DNA from: Oscillospiraceae bacterium
GTDB lineage: Bacteria; Bacillota; Clostridia; Oscillospirales; Acutalibacteraceae
DNA length: 64,000 bases
NCBI GenBank assembly: GCA_015066015.1
Contig: SVPE01000010.1
Coordinates: forward strand, 1 to 64,000
Direction: 5' to 3'
A model generated the notes under the pieces. The model did not search any database and had not been told where the DNA came from. It worked only from the letters and a program-made list of their open reading frames with translations. Below, one piece after another: positions 43,439-52,757 of the stretch. The stretch's first letter is position 1; each line of letters starts with the position of its first letter. A program made the translations under genes and the position numbers.

Positions 43439-44221
43439 TCAGTCTTTAAGCTTGCTTAAGAAAGCCTTGAGTCTGTCAGTTTTGGGATTACTGATGAGTT
43501 CCTCGGCCTCGCCCTGCTCTGCGGTTACACCGTCATCCATAAACACTATATAATCTGATACTTCCTTGGCAAAATTCATCTCGTGAGTAACTATTACCAT
43601 AGTCATCTTCTTTTCAGCCAGTTCACGGATAACCTTCAGAATCTCACCGGTAAGCTCGGGATCAAGAGCACTTGTAGGCTCATCGAAGAAAAGGATTTTA
43701 GGTTCAAGAGCCATAGCTCTTGCGATTGAAACGCGCTGCTGCTGACCGCCGGAAAGCTGACAAGGATAGAAATCCACCTTATCGGAAAGTCCCATATCTG
43801 CAAGGATTCTGAGTGCATTTTCCTCAATTTCCTTTAAAATCTGCTTCTTGTTCTGTTTGTAATCGGGTCTTTCCTTGGCACGAAGCTTTACAGCGAGGGT
43901 AACATTATCAAGTACGTTGTACTGAGGAAAAAGGTTAAACTGCTGAAAAACAAGACCTATCTTGAGTTGTTTTTCTCGTGTCTCCTTTGCCTTATGCTTT
44001 GTTTTATCCTCACCGTCAAAAAGAATATCTCCGTCAACCATAATCTTACCGCTGTCAGCCGTTTCAAGGAAGTTGATGCATCGGAGAAGAGTCGTTTTGC
44101 CGCTGCCCGATGAACCGATAATAGACATTACCTGACCTTCCTCAAGGGAAAGTGAAATGCCCTTGAGCACTTCGGTCTTGCCGAAAGATTTTGTCAGATT
44201 GCTGACTTCAAGTATAGCCAT
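43439..44221 (-). CDS. Polar amino acid ABC importer, ATP-binding protein
   Basis: 260 residues, GlnQ/ArtP/TcyC-type. Walker A GSSGSGKTT (36-44), signature LSGGQQQR (156-163), Walker B FFDEPTSALD (178-187) and switch TH in VIVTHEM. It energises import of an amino acid through the permease encoded 12 nt upstream. Operon order is binding protein, permease, ATPase. Substrate cannot be told from this subunit. Confidence 0.9.
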   Translation of the reverse strand: MAILEVSNLTKSFGKTEVLKGISLSLEEGQVMSIIGSSGSGKTTLLRCINFLETADSGKIMVDGDILFDGEDKTKHKAKETREKQLKIGLVFQQFNLFPQYNVLDNVTLAVKLRAKERPDYKQNKKQILKEIEENALRILADMGLSDKVDFYPCQLSGGQQQRVSIARAMALEPKILFFDEPTSALDPELTGEILKVIRELAEKKMTMVIVTHEMNFAKEVSDYIVFMDDGVTAEQGEAEELISNPKTDRLKAFLSKLKD

Positions 44222-44233
44222 TTCTTTCCCTCC

Positions 44234-44929
44234 TTATGATTTGAAGTAGTCAAGCTTCTTTTCGATTTTACCAAAGAGTACAGTAAGCACACCGCAGAAT
44301 ATGAGGTAGAATGCACCTGTGTAAAATAACGGCCAGATAAGTCCGTCACTCTTGATAAAAGCCTGTCCTGCCCAAATAATCTCGTAAACGGAAATAGTTC
44401 TTGCAAGAGATGTATCCTTAACGAGAGTGATAATTTCATTACTCATTGGCGGAATAATTCTCTTTACCACCTGAAGCAGTACAACCTTAAAAAAGGTCTG
44501 ACTCTTTGTCATACCGAGAACCTGACCTGCCTCGTACTGTCCCTTGGGTATACTTTCAATACCACCGCGGTATATCTCGGAAAAATAGCAGGCATAGTTG
44601 ATTACGAATGATACAATTACCGCCGTAAAGCGTTCAAAGCCGTTAATACCTGCAAGCCATTGAATAAAAGCATTGCCTGTATCCTGCCCCTGTGCCCATA
44701 CAGCAAGAAGTCCGGGACCGTAAAAAATTATTATAAGCTGAAGCATAAGAGGTGTTCCTCTTATAACCCATACAAAACACTTTGTAAGAAGCTTTATAGG
44801 CTTGATTTTACTCATTGATCCGAAGGAAATAATAAGTCCCAGCGGTAGAGAAAACAGTAGCGTCATCACAAAAATTTCAACGGTTGACCCAAAGCCTTCA
44901 AGCAGACTTTTTGTTACTGTCCAGAACAT
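44234..44929 (-). CDS. Polar amino acid ABC importer, permease
   Basis: 231 residues of the HisM/GlnP type (BPD_transp_1), about five membrane spans, with the EAA-type loop near YEAGQVLGMTKSQTFFKVVL. Starts MFWTVTKSLLEGFGSTVEIF. A single permease gene implies a homodimer. Ribosome binding site AAAGGAG. Middle gene of the operon. Confidence 0.9.
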   Translation of the reverse strand: MFWTVTKSLLEGFGSTVEIFVMTLLFSLPLGLIISFGSMSKIKPIKLLTKCFVWVIRGTPLMLQLIIIFYGPGLLAVWAQGQDTGNAFIQWLAGINGFERFTAVIVSFVINYACYFSEIYRGGIESIPKGQYEAGQVLGMTKSQTFFKVVLLQVVKRIIPPMSNEIITLVKDTSLARTISVYEIIWAGQAFIKSDGLIWPLFYTGAFYLIFCGVLTVLFGKIEKKLDYFKS

Positions 44930-45011
44930 TTTTTATCTCCTTTCTTTTTGCAAAATAAGGCAGAAGGCATTGACGCCTTCTGCCCATGAAGTTTAAATGT
45001 AAAAAATGTTT

Positions 45012-45872
45012 TTATGCTGCAAGCTCGTCTGCAAGTGTAAGCTCATACTTGTCAGCAAGAGCCTTGAGAGTACCGTCTGCGGCAAGCTCCTTGAGAACAT
45101 CGTTAACCTTTTCAGTCATGTCTGAACCCTGGCGGAAGGAGATACCGTACTGCTCATTGACAAGTGAGATTGAATAGTCGAGGTCAGCATATGATGTACC
45201 TTCGCCTGTCATTGACTTAGCCATTGTGCTGTCGATTACGCAAGCATCTGCTGTGCCGCTGAAAACTTCAAGAAGAGCGTCCTGCTGATACTGAACTGCT
45301 GTGCAGTTGAAGCCTGCATCGATAGCTGCTGATTCACCTGCTGAACCTTCTTCAGCAACAAAGTTAAGCTCCTTCATGCTTTCTGCATCTGCATAATTGT
45401 CAATAACGTCAGCCTTCATAACAACAACCTGCTCATTCTTAACGTAGGGAATTGAAACACTTGAGTTGTTGAGAGCTTCCTCTGTGATTGTCATACCGTT
45501 CCATACACAGTCAATTTTCTTTGTCTTGAGTTCATTGAACTTCTGACCCCAGTCGCCGATTTCAAAGAATTCAATTTCAAGACCGAGCTTTTCGCCAACG
45601 AGCTGTGCAAGCTCTGTATCAAAGCCTGTAAGAACGCCGTTTTCGTCCTTATAGTTCATGGGAGCGTAAATTGTCATACCAACTACCATCTTACCGTCAG
45701 CCTTGATTTCTTCATAATCCGAAACAACATTACCTGCTGTTGCGTTACCGTCGGATGCGTTACCGTCGGATGCATTGCCGTCTGTGTTCTTGTCGCCGCC
45801 GCAAGCTGCAAGTGCGAAGCAAAGAACAACTGCGAGAATTGCCATAATGAGTGCGATTGATCTCTTTTTCAT
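45012..45872 (-). CDS. Polar amino acid ABC importer, substrate-binding lipoprotein
   Basis: 286 residues. A lipoprotein signal peptide ends in LAAC (C24), followed by a linker with NASDGN repeats and then an SBP_bac_3 domain (KMVVGMTIYAPMNYKDENGV..., GFDTELAQLVGEKLGLEIEF). It is lipid-anchored outside the membrane and delivers a polar amino acid to the permease. The binding-pocket residues do not identify the ligand to me. First gene of the operon. Confidence 0.9.
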   Translation of the reverse strand: MKKRSIALIMAILAVVLCFALAACGGDKNTDGNASDGNASDGNATAGNVVSDYEEIKADGKMVVGMTIYAPMNYKDENGVLTGFDTELAQLVGEKLGLEIEFFEIGDWGQKFNELKTKKIDCVWNGMTITEEALNNSSVSIPYVKNEQVVVMKADVIDNYADAESMKELNFVAEEGSAGESAAIDAGFNCTAVQYQQDALLEVFSGTADACVIDSTMAKSMTGEGTSYADLDYSISLVNEQYGISFRQGSDMTEKVNDVLKELAADGTLKALADKYELTLADELAA

Positions 45873-45940
45873 TGTGATTTCTTCCTTTCGAAAAAATAAA
45901 ATTTATATTTGCGATTTATTTATCGCTTTAGCGTGGTAAC

Positions 45941-45969
45941 ATATTAACACAACAAAGCGGATAAGTCAA
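45941..45969 (-). promoter_or_regulatory. Promoter of the amino-acid importer operon
   Basis: Minus strand TTGACT (45969-45964), 17 nt, TAATAT (45946-45941). Confidence 0.7.
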
Positions 45970-45997
45970 GGCTTTTTCAAAAAATAATAAGTCTTTC

Positions 45998-46026
45998 TTG
46001 ATTATTGTGAAAAAGTTTAATATAAT
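45998..46026 (+). promoter_or_regulatory. Promoter of the DUF6472/serine dehydratase operon
   Basis: TTGATT (45998-46003), 17 nt, TATAAT (46021-46026). Confidence 0.8.
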
Positions 46027-46089
46027 AGAATCCGGAACATAAATACTGATTCTTCATGTTCCCGATTCCACATCTGAAAGGAGCTAACT

Positions 46090-46269
46090 ATGTCAACACT
46101 TCAATGTGAAACCTGCGCATATTATGACTATGATGAAGAATACGACGAATATTACTGCACAGTCAATATGGACGAAGACGAAATAGAAAAATTTATGTCA
46201 GGCTCCTTTGACTCATGCCGTTACTATTCACCTTATGATGAATATAAAATTGTAAGAAAACAGAATTAG
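46090..46269 (+). CDS. DUF6472 family small Cys-rich protein
   Basis: 59 residues: MSTLQCETCAYYDYDEEYDE, then a C-x-x-x-MDEDEIEKF block, a further Cys in DSCRYYSP and a DEYKIVRKQN end. The pattern CxxC...C...C with Tyr/Asp/Glu-rich spacing matches DUF6472, a small family in Clostridia that may bind a metal; function is not established. ATG 46090 follows GAAAGGAG. The serine dehydratase gene starts 16 nt after its stop, so both are in one operon. Confidence 0.8.
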   Translation: MSTLQCETCAYYDYDEEYDEYYCTVNMDEDEIEKFMSGSFDSCRYYSPYDEYKIVRKQN

Positions 46270-46285
46270 CAATAAGGAGAAAGCT

Positions 46286-47497
46286 ATGAAATCGTTAAAA
46301 TATCTCTACAAAATCGGAAGAGGCCCCTCATCCTCTCACACAATGGGACCCGATAAGGCTGCCCGCTATTTCAGAAAACGCAACCCCGATGCCGATTCCT
46401 ACAAGGTAATCCTCTACGGCTCACTTTCCTCGACGGGTAAGGGACACAAAACCGACGAGGCAATTCTTGACGTGTTTGAGGGCTGTGAAATTGATCTTGT
46501 TTTCGGTTCTCACGAAACAGACACCCTCCCCCACGAAAATACCATGGACTTTTTCGCCTATAAGGACGGCAAAGAAACTGACTTCAAGCGTATTATGTCC
46601 GTCGGTGGCGGTCAAATCGTAGTTGAAGGTGATAGCGAAATTGAAGAAGAGGACATCTATCCCGTAAACACCTTCGGCCAGATCGCCGAATACTGCAACA
46701 CCCACAACATCCGTCTTTATGAATATGTCGAAATGATCGAGGGCAAAGAAATCTGGGCTTACCTTCACGAAATATGGAAGGCAATGAAAAACGCCATCAA
46801 TGCCGGTCTTTCCACAAGGGGCGTCCTTGATGGAAGTCTCGGAGTTGAACGAAAAGCTCAGTTTCTCTACAACCAATCCCACATCGATGAAAGTGACATC
46901 ACAAGAGAAAACCGCCTTGTATGTGCCTATGCCTTTGCGGCAAGCGAGCACAACGCAGGCGGCGGAGTAATTGTAACAGCTCCCACCTGTGGAGCCTGTG
47001 CGGTGCTTCCGAGCGTGCTCAAATATATGCAGGATAAAAAGCATTTTTCCGATGATGACATCTGCCGTGCGCTTGCCGTAGGCGGTCTTGTCGGAAACCT
47101 TGTAAAAACGAACGCATCAATAAGCGGTGCAGAATGCGGCTGTCAGGCAGAAATCGGAACAGCCTGCTCAATGGCGGCGGCAGCTCTCTGTGAGCTTTTC
47201 CATATGGGGCTGGGGCAGATTGAATATGCCGCTGAGGTTGCAATGGAGCATATGCTCGGTCTCACCTGCGACCCCGTCTGCGGACTTGTGCAGATCCCCT
47301 GCATAGAGCGAAACGCCGTTGCTGCAATGCGAGCAATTAACGCTCTTTCACTTGCAAACTTCCTTTCAACCACACGAAAAATCAGTTTTGATACTGTTGT
47401 AGATACAATGTACAAAACCGGAAAGGACCTGAAGGCCATTTACCGTGAAACCTCAAAGGGAGGTCTTGCTGAAACATATTTTCAGCAGGGAAGCTGA
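46286..47497 (+). CDS. sdaA: L-serine dehydratase, iron-sulfur type, single chain
   Basis: 403 residues. The N-terminal beta-type part opens KIGRGPSSSHTMGP (10-22), and the alpha-type catalytic part holds TAPTCGACAVLPSV (231-244), SGAECGCQAE (280-289) and TCDPVCGLVQIPC (327-339). Cysteines at 284/286, 328 and 339 are the best candidates for the [4Fe-4S] cluster. It deaminates serine to pyruvate and ammonia. The chain is shorter than E. coli SdaA (about 454). Oxygen-sensitive cluster chemistry fits an anaerobe, and the flavodiiron gene lies nearby. Confidence 0.9.
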   Translation: MKSLKYLYKIGRGPSSSHTMGPDKAARYFRKRNPDADSYKVILYGSLSSTGKGHKTDEAILDVFEGCEIDLVFGSHETDTLPHENTMDFFAYKDGKETDFKRIMSVGGGQIVVEGDSEIEEEDIYPVNTFGQIAEYCNTHNIRLYEYVEMIEGKEIWAYLHEIWKAMKNAINAGLSTRGVLDGSLGVERKAQFLYNQSHIDESDITRENRLVCAYAFAASEHNAGGGVIVTAPTCGACAVLPSVLKYMQDKKHFSDDDICRALAVGGLVGNLVKTNASISGAECGCQAEIGTACSMAAAALCELFHMGLGQIEYAAEVAMEHMLGLTCDPVCGLVQIPCIERNAVAAMRAINALSLANFLSTTRKISFDTVVDTMYKTGKDLKAIYRETSKGGLAETYFQQGS

Positions 47498-47498
47498 T

Positions 47499-47583
47499 GA
47501 AAGCCCGATGGCTTTCAAGTGATATTTCTGCTGACGCAGAAGTGATATTCGTCTTTGACGAGTGATATTTGTCTTACGGCAAA
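47499..47583. repeat. Short hairpins separated by GTGATATT repeats
   Basis: GAAAGCC-CGAT-GGCTTTC (47499-47516) is followed by GTGATATT at 47519, 47542 and 47562, each preceding a small palindrome (CTGC-TGAC-GCAG, CGTC-TTT-GACG, TTGTC-TTAC-GGCAA). A modular array of about 20-bp units in which the hairpin changes and the spacer is constant. Confidence 0.6.
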
Positions 47584-47798
47584 TCCGCACGCTGAATGTA
47601 GCATCTGCTTTAGTGTCTTTACTGATACTCATTTGTGATGAGAAGTTTTTTAAGAAAAATCATGATAGTTTTGCAAAAATGGAGTCGGCAAAACAAATAG
47701 CAAGTGCTATTAGAAAAAACAGGCATAAAAATATTAATATATACACTGTCGAAATTATCATTTGCACAGTTTTGTCATTCATTTTAGCTAGCCGGTAA
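47584..47798 (+). pseudogene. Possible remnant of a small membrane protein
   Basis: An open frame from about 47562 to 47798 encodes two hydrophobic stretches (VASALVSLLILI and VEIIICTVLSFILA) around a basic polar core, but the frame opens within the GTGATATT array and has no ribosome binding site or ATG at a sensible place. It could be the 3' part of a gene cut by the repeat, or chance. Confidence 0.25.
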
Positions 47799-47870
47799 AT
47801 CAGAAAGACAAAATGAAAATTCGAAATTTCAGCAATCAGGACTTCCGATACATTATCAGCTAAAAATTTT

Positions 47871-47896
47871 CAGCCGTGGAATAAGATCCACGGCTG
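47871..47896. terminator. Bidirectional terminator after the flavodiiron gene
   Basis: CAGCCGTGGA (47871-47880) and TCCACGGCTG (47887-47896), 10-bp stem with T runs on both strands. Confidence 0.8.
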
Positions 47897-47910
47897 TTTT
47901 CATATTCAAA

Positions 47911-49698
47911 TCAGACAATCTCCTCAAAATCGGAAGCCGGATGCTTACAAAGCGGACAGATGAAATCCTCGGGAAGAGTGTCGCCCTCATAAACATATCC
48001 GCAGATTTTGCATACAAAGCCTTTTTTACCCTCAGTCTGAGGCTTGGGCTTTACATTGTTCTGATAGTAGGTGTAGGTCATTGTTTCCTTGTCGTTTATT
48101 ACTCTTGCTTCTGTAATTTTACAGATAAACATACCGTGTGTATCAAGGTCAACATAAGACTCAACCTCAAGTGACATGAAGGAATTAATGTACTTATCAA
48201 GAAATACAAGTCCGTTATCACTGCGACTTACCTCTGCACCGGCAAATTTATCGGTATTTCTTCCGCTGACAAAACCGAACTGTTCAAATACCTTGAAGGG
48301 TGCTTCCACATTGAGGCAGTTGACATTCATTTTCTTTGTCTGTGAGATAATGTGGTGGGAATAATTAGCTTTATTGATTGTGACAGCTATTCTGTTTGGA
48401 CTGCTCGTCAGCTGAGAAACAGTATTTACAATAAGACCGTTGTCTTTTTTTCCGTCGTTGCTTGTTACTACATAAAGTCCGTAACCGATATTAAAAAGTG
48501 CAGAAAGATTGTTCTTGTCTGCCTTATCCGAGCGTGCTACATAATCCGCGCAAAGCTCCTGACAAAGTGCATCAATCTGATCCTTCGATGTACTGTTAAG
48601 GGCACAGTTGATTGTTACCGTATTTTCCGCAAACGTAAGATTCTTACAGTTCTCCAACATCTGCTTCATCTGCTTTGCTGCAAGAGGTGCCCAGGAGCCG
48701 TTTTCGACAAAAGCAACAGTTCTGTTTTTAAAGCCTCTTTCTGAAAGACCGTGGATATATTCATTCATGAAGGGGAAGATTCCTGCATTGTAGGTTGTAG
48801 TTGCAAGAATAAGCTTACTGTAACGGAAGGCGTCGCTTATTGCAAGTGCCTTATCGCATCGTGCAAGGTCGTGAAGAATTACCTTTGGTGCACCTGACGA
48901 AAGAAGCTTATTCTGCAGCAGCTCGACAGCCTTTCTGGTGTTACCGTAAACAGAGGTATAGGCAATAACAACACCTTCCTCCTCGACTGCATAAGATGAC
49001 CAGATATCATAAAGTCCGATATAATGGGCAAGATTTTCCTTGAGTGCAGGACCATGGAGAGGTGCGATAACTTCAACAGGAAGACCTGCCGCCTTTTTAA
49101 GCACCGCCTGCACCTGAGCGCCGTATTTGCCTACGATACCGATATAATATCTTCTTGCCTCATCGTCCCATGGAATATCGGCATCCCATGTGCCGAAGCG
49201 TCCGAATCCGTCTGCTGAGAAGAGCACCTTATCCTTGACATCATAGGTCATCATAACCTCAGGCCAGTGCACCATCGGTGCAAAAACGAAACAAAGGGTA
49301 TGACTTCCGAGTGAAAGAGTATCTCCGTCTGAAACAACAACCCTTCTGTCCTCGTACTTTTCGCCGAAGAATTTTTCAATCATTGCAATTGTTTTAGCAT
49401 TGCAGACAACCTTTGCATCAGGGTAATTTTTGAGGAAATTTGCGATATTAGCGCTATGGTCAGGCTCCATATGCTGAACCACAAGGTAGTCAGGCTTGCG
49501 TGAGCCGAGTGCCTTTTCAAGATTATCAAGCCATTCGTGAGTAAAGGCAGCATCAACAGTATCCATTACAGCCACCTTTTCGTCAAGGATAACATAAGAG
49601 TTGTAGCTCATGCCGTAAGGCACCTTGTACTGACCTTCGAAAAGATCAATTTTAGTATCATTGACACCGATATATAAAATATCGTTACTGATTTTCAT
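47911..49698 (-). CDS. Flavodiiron protein with flavin-reductase and rubredoxin modules
   Basis: 595 residues in four parts: a metallo-beta-lactamase diiron domain (1-250) with ligands H76-x-E78-x-D80-H81, H144, D163 and H215; a flavodoxin domain (about 255-395; IAYTSVYGNTRKAV); a flavin-reductase-like domain (about 400-545); and a C-terminal rubredoxin (KGFVCKICGYVYEGD ... FICPLCKHP). It reduces O2 and/or NO to water or N2O in the cytosol, with the fused modules providing a complete electron path from NAD(P)H. Multi-domain forms like this occur in Clostridia. Start supported by GAAAGGATG. Confidence 0.92.
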   Translation of the reverse strand: MKISNDILYIGVNDTKIDLFEGQYKVPYGMSYNSYVILDEKVAVMDTVDAAFTHEWLDNLEKALGSRKPDYLVVQHMEPDHSANIANFLKNYPDAKVVCNAKTIAMIEKFFGEKYEDRRVVVSDGDTLSLGSHTLCFVFAPMVHWPEVMMTYDVKDKVLFSADGFGRFGTWDADIPWDDEARRYYIGIVGKYGAQVQAVLKKAAGLPVEVIAPLHGPALKENLAHYIGLYDIWSSYAVEEEGVVIAYTSVYGNTRKAVELLQNKLLSSGAPKVILHDLARCDKALAISDAFRYSKLILATTTYNAGIFPFMNEYIHGLSERGFKNRTVAFVENGSWAPLAAKQMKQMLENCKNLTFAENTVTINCALNSTSKDQIDALCQELCADYVARSDKADKNNLSALFNIGYGLYVVTSNDGKKDNGLIVNTVSQLTSSPNRIAVTINKANYSHHIISQTKKMNVNCLNVEAPFKVFEQFGFVSGRNTDKFAGAEVSRSDNGLVFLDKYINSFMSLEVESYVDLDTHGMFICKITEARVINDKETMTYTYYQNNVKPKPQTEGKKGFVCKICGYVYEGDTLPEDFICPLCKHPASDFEEIV

Positions 49699-49785
49699 AG
49701 TTCATTTCATCCTTTCATTTGTAATAATATTACTTTGTAAATATAGCATATTTTTGTCTTTTGTGTCAACAGGTAATAAAAAAGA

Positions 49786-49941
49786 TCAAGAGACCGACAG
49801 CAAATACAAGGCCGCGTTGATTCGACGGAATACCATTGCTAACCACATCTTCATCCGCATCAAATTCCGGCCCGGAAGGAAATATAATCTTATTGCCCTT
49901 TCTGTTAAGTTTGTTTTTTCTGAAACCTCTTTGATTTTCAC
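49786..49941 (-). pseudogene. Truncated MerR-family regulator
   Basis: From GTG 49941, which follows AAAGGAG, the frame reads VKIKEVSEKTNLTERAIRLY, the first half of a MerR helix-turn-helix, then continues as FLPGRNLMRMKMW... with no wing or dimerisation helix. In the +1 frame the following bases read FPSGPEFDADEDVVSNG... and a hydrophobic LVFAVGLLIFFIT, as if a membrane-protein tail had been joined by deletion. The gene is broken; it may once have controlled the flavodiiron gene or its own operon. Confidence 0.55.
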
Positions 49942-50033
49942 AAAATCGACTCCTTTAAACTCTCTACTGACACCATAATACATTATTACCCAAGGTAAGT
50001 GTCAACAGTTTTTTTGAAAAAAGTGCATATTAT

Positions 50034-50067
50034 TAAAAAAGCAGTCGCAGATAAACTCCGCGACTGC
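50034..50067 (-). terminator. Terminator of hppA
   Basis: GCAGTCGC (50041-50048) and GCGACTGC (50060-50067); minus-strand T6 follows at 50040-50034. Confidence 0.8.
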
Positions 50068-50120
50068 ATATATTTTTCTTTTTTCCGAGCCGGACTCAGG
50101 CCGGCCACTCTACCGGACCA

Positions 50121-52151
50121 TTACATAAATATTCCCTGACCTGCATTAATCAGCATAAACAAAGGAGCAAATACGAGAGCAACAACACTCATAAGCTTAA
50201 CAAGAATGTTGATTGAAGGTCCTGATGTATCCTTGAAGGGGTCACCGACTGTATCACCTACAACGGCTGCTTTATGTGAAACTGAGCCCTTGCCGCCGTG
50301 AGTACCGGTTTCAATAAATTTCTTAGCATTATCCCATGCACCGCCGGAGTTTGACATAAAGATTGCAAGAAGAACACCTGTAACGAGCGAGCCTGCAAGA
50401 AGACCGCCGAGTGCTGCAACACCGAGGAAAACACCTACAAGAACAGGTGAAAGAACGGCAAGAAGACCGGGAATAATCATTTCCTTAAGAGCTGCCTTTG
50501 TTGAAATAGCAACACAGGTCTTATAGTCGGGCTTTGCCTTACCTTCAAGAATTCCGGGGATTTCCCTGAACTGACGGCGAACCTCTTCGATCATTTCATA
50601 GGCTGCTTTACTTACAGATTCCATTGTAAATGCGGAAAAAACAAAGGGAAGAACACCGCCAATAAGAAGACCTATAACAACCTGATAGTTGAGAAGATCA
50701 ATTCCTACCTCTTTGAGATTAACCGATTCTGCATAGGAGAAGAAAAGAGCAAGAGCTGTAAGAGCCGCCGAACCGATTGCAAAGCCCTTACCCATTGCAG
50801 CAGTTGTGTTACCTACAGAGTCAAGCTTATCTGTAATTTCTCTTACGGAATGGTCGAGACCGCTCATTTCCGCGATACCGCCTGCATTATCAGCAATAGG
50901 TCCGTAAGCATCAACTGCAACGGTGATACCTGTTGTTGAAAGCATACCTACTGCAGCAAGTGCAACACCGTAAATACCCATTCCGTCGCCGCCACTCTTA
51001 CAGCAGACATAAGAAATGAATATACCAACGCAAATAAGAATTATCGGGAAAGCTGTTGACTTGAGACCTACAGCCATACCTGAAATAATATTTGTAGCTG
51101 AACCGGTTTCGCTCTGCTCTGCGATTTTCTTAACTGACTTATACTGATCTGATGTGTAAATCTCTGTCAGCATACCGATTGCTGTACCGACAACAACACC
51201 GGAAATAACTGCAAGTGCAAATCCGAAGGAGTTGAAAAGAATATAACTGAGAATAATTGATGCAAGAAGCACAACAACCGCAGCAACATAAGTTGCTGTC
51301 TTAAGCGACTTGTGAGGATCAGATTTAAATGTACGAACAAAAAGTGTACCGACCATTGAAGCAAAAACACCTACAGCAGCAATCAGTAGCGGATAAAGCG
51401 CACCGTAGAAAGGTGTGTCCGTATCCTTGAAGCAGGCAACACCAAGTGTTATAGCCGAAACAATAGCACCTGCATAGCTTTCGAAAAGATCAGCGCCCAT
51501 ACCTGCAACGTCACCGACGTTATCACCGACATTGTCAGCAATAACTGCAGGATTACGGGGATCATCCTCAGGAATTCCTGCCTCAACCTTACCAACAAGG
51601 TCTGCACCTACGTCTGCAGCCTTTGTATATATACCGCCGCCGACTCGTGCAAAAAGAGCAATTGAAGAAGCACCAAGGCTGAATCCGAAAAGAGCATTTG
51701 TATCCTTGGTAACAGCATAAATGCCTGCAATACCCAAAAGGCCGAGACCTACGACGCTCATACCCATAACGGAACCGCCGGAAAAAGAGATTCGGAGTGC
51801 ACCCTGAATACCCTTATTCATGGCTGCAGCAGTTGTTCTTACATTTGTCTTTGTTGCTACGCTCATACCGTAATATCCCGCGACAATCGAGAAAAGCGCA
51901 CCAAGCACAAAGCTTATTGCCGTAATCCAACTAAGTGCAGCACCAACTGCAACAAAAAGTATAATTATAAAGAAAATAAGGATTTTATATTCCGCAAAAA
52001 GGAAGGCCTTCGCACCGTCGTGAATTGCGGCAGAAATTTCTCTCATCCTTTCATTTCCCTTATCATATCTGCTAATTCTTATTGTAAGAAAGACAGCATA
52101 GATAAGACCGATTACACCCACAAAGGGAACCGCGTAAATCAACTTTTCCAT
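50121..52151 (-). CDS. hppA: Membrane-bound ion-translocating pyrophosphatase
   Basis: 676 residues, about 16 membrane helices. The substrate loop [20 protein letters not shown] (180-199) with [10 protein letters not shown] (205-214) is intact, as is the C-terminal DNAKKFIE... region. The GNTTAA segment (447-452) has Ala where K+-independent enzymes have Lys, so a K+-stimulated enzyme is predicted; Na+ versus H+ pumping is not decided here. It couples pyrophosphate hydrolysis to ion export, conserving energy in an anaerobe. Ribosome binding site AAAAGGAG. Confidence 0.95.
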   Translation of the reverse strand: MEKLIYAVPFVGVIGLIYAVFLTIRISRYDKGNERMREISAAIHDGAKAFLFAEYKILIFFIIILFVAVGAALSWITAISFVLGALFSIVAGYYGMSVATKTNVRTTAAAMNKGIQGALRISFSGGSVMGMSVVGLGLLGIAGIYAVTKDTNALFGFSLGASSIALFARVGGGIYTKAADVGADLVGKVEAGIPEDDPRNPAVIADNVGDNVGDVAGMGADLFESYAGAIVSAITLGVACFKDTDTPFYGALYPLLIAAVGVFASMVGTLFVRTFKSDPHKSLKTATYVAAVVVLLASIILSYILFNSFGFALAVISGVVVGTAIGMLTEIYTSDQYKSVKKIAEQSETGSATNIISGMAVGLKSTAFPIILICVGIFISYVCCKSGGDGMGIYGVALAAVGMLSTTGITVAVDAYGPIADNAGGIAEMSGLDHSVREITDKLDSVGNTTAAMGKGFAIGSAALTALALFFSYAESVNLKEVGIDLLNYQVVIGLLIGGVLPFVFSAFTMESVSKAAYEMIEEVRRQFREIPGILEGKAKPDYKTCVAISTKAALKEMIIPGLLAVLSPVLVGVFLGVAALGGLLAGSLVTGVLLAIFMSNSGGAWDNAKKFIETGTHGGKGSVSHKAAVVGDTVGDPFKDTSGPSINILVKLMSVVALVFAPLFMLINAGQGIFM

Positions 52152-52218
52152 AATAAAACTCCTTTTATTAAAAATTCATAGCACTAATCTCCGAATCACC
52201 GACTATGTTATAACGTAT

Positions 52219-52247
52219 ATAATATACTTTTGATACAAAACTGTCAA
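52219..52247 (-). promoter_or_regulatory. Promoter of hppA
   Basis: Minus strand TTGACA (52247-52242), 17 nt, TATTAT (52224-52219). Confidence 0.75.
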
Positions 52248-52368
52248 TTAAAAACAGTATATTTTGTACATTATGCGATATTTTTTTATATAATATTATT
52301 ATAATATCCAAGTTATTTTTACCTTACTTCAAATATTTACGAGTAAAAGCAACTGCGACAGATGCAAA

Positions 52369-52482
52369 GGGAGGCAAATGCGCGATGCGCATTACACAGA
52401 GAAAATACGCTTTTTGGGGTCTGCGAAAGCGTATTTTCTCTGTGTCTTAGCCTTTCCCGAAAGGAAAGGCTAAGTGCCTCCC
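52369..52482. repeat. Three-hairpin clamp element, copy B
   Basis: Outer stem GGGAGGCA (52369-52376) with TGCCTCCC (52475-52482). Back to back inside: H1 AATGCGC/GCGCATT (52377-52383, 52387-52393); H2 a 17-bp perfect stem (52394-52410 with 52429-52445); H3 CTTAGCCTTTCC with its complement (52446-52457, 52463-52474). The 5' GCAAAGGGAGG can alternatively pair with CCTCCCTTTGC (52482-52492). Apart from the clamp and a CTT(A)GCCTTT trace in H3, H1 and H2 sequences differ completely from copy A while their lengths match within 1 bp. Confidence 0.8.
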
Positions 52483-52757
52483 CTCCCTTTGCCCCTTCAC
52501 CCACAAAAAGGGGTTGTTTCATTAAGATGCAGAAGGCGTTTTCTTCATCCCCGAAGGCGTACTAAGGTACTCCGAGTGGGTGAAAAAACGTCTAAAAAAG
52601 CAAAATTATGTTTTATGCAACACTTAAAAGTTACTTTCAATAGAACTAAAGCAGATATTTTCAGTAGATTTACTACTTCAAATACCTGCTTTTTGTTTTG
52701 CTTTTTGGTCTGCGCTTAATGCAACAACCCCACATATTAAATTAAGACTCTCTGCTC
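52483..52757. other. Gene-free stretch with further inverted repeats
   Basis: TTCACCCAC (52496-52504) pairs with GTGGGTGAA (52576-52584) around a GGCGT/GTAC-rich interior, abutting copy B. Further on, AAAGCAGATATTT (near 52649) is complementary with one mismatch to AAATACCTGCTTT (near 52681), a possible terminator for either strand. No credible gene. Confidence 0.45.
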
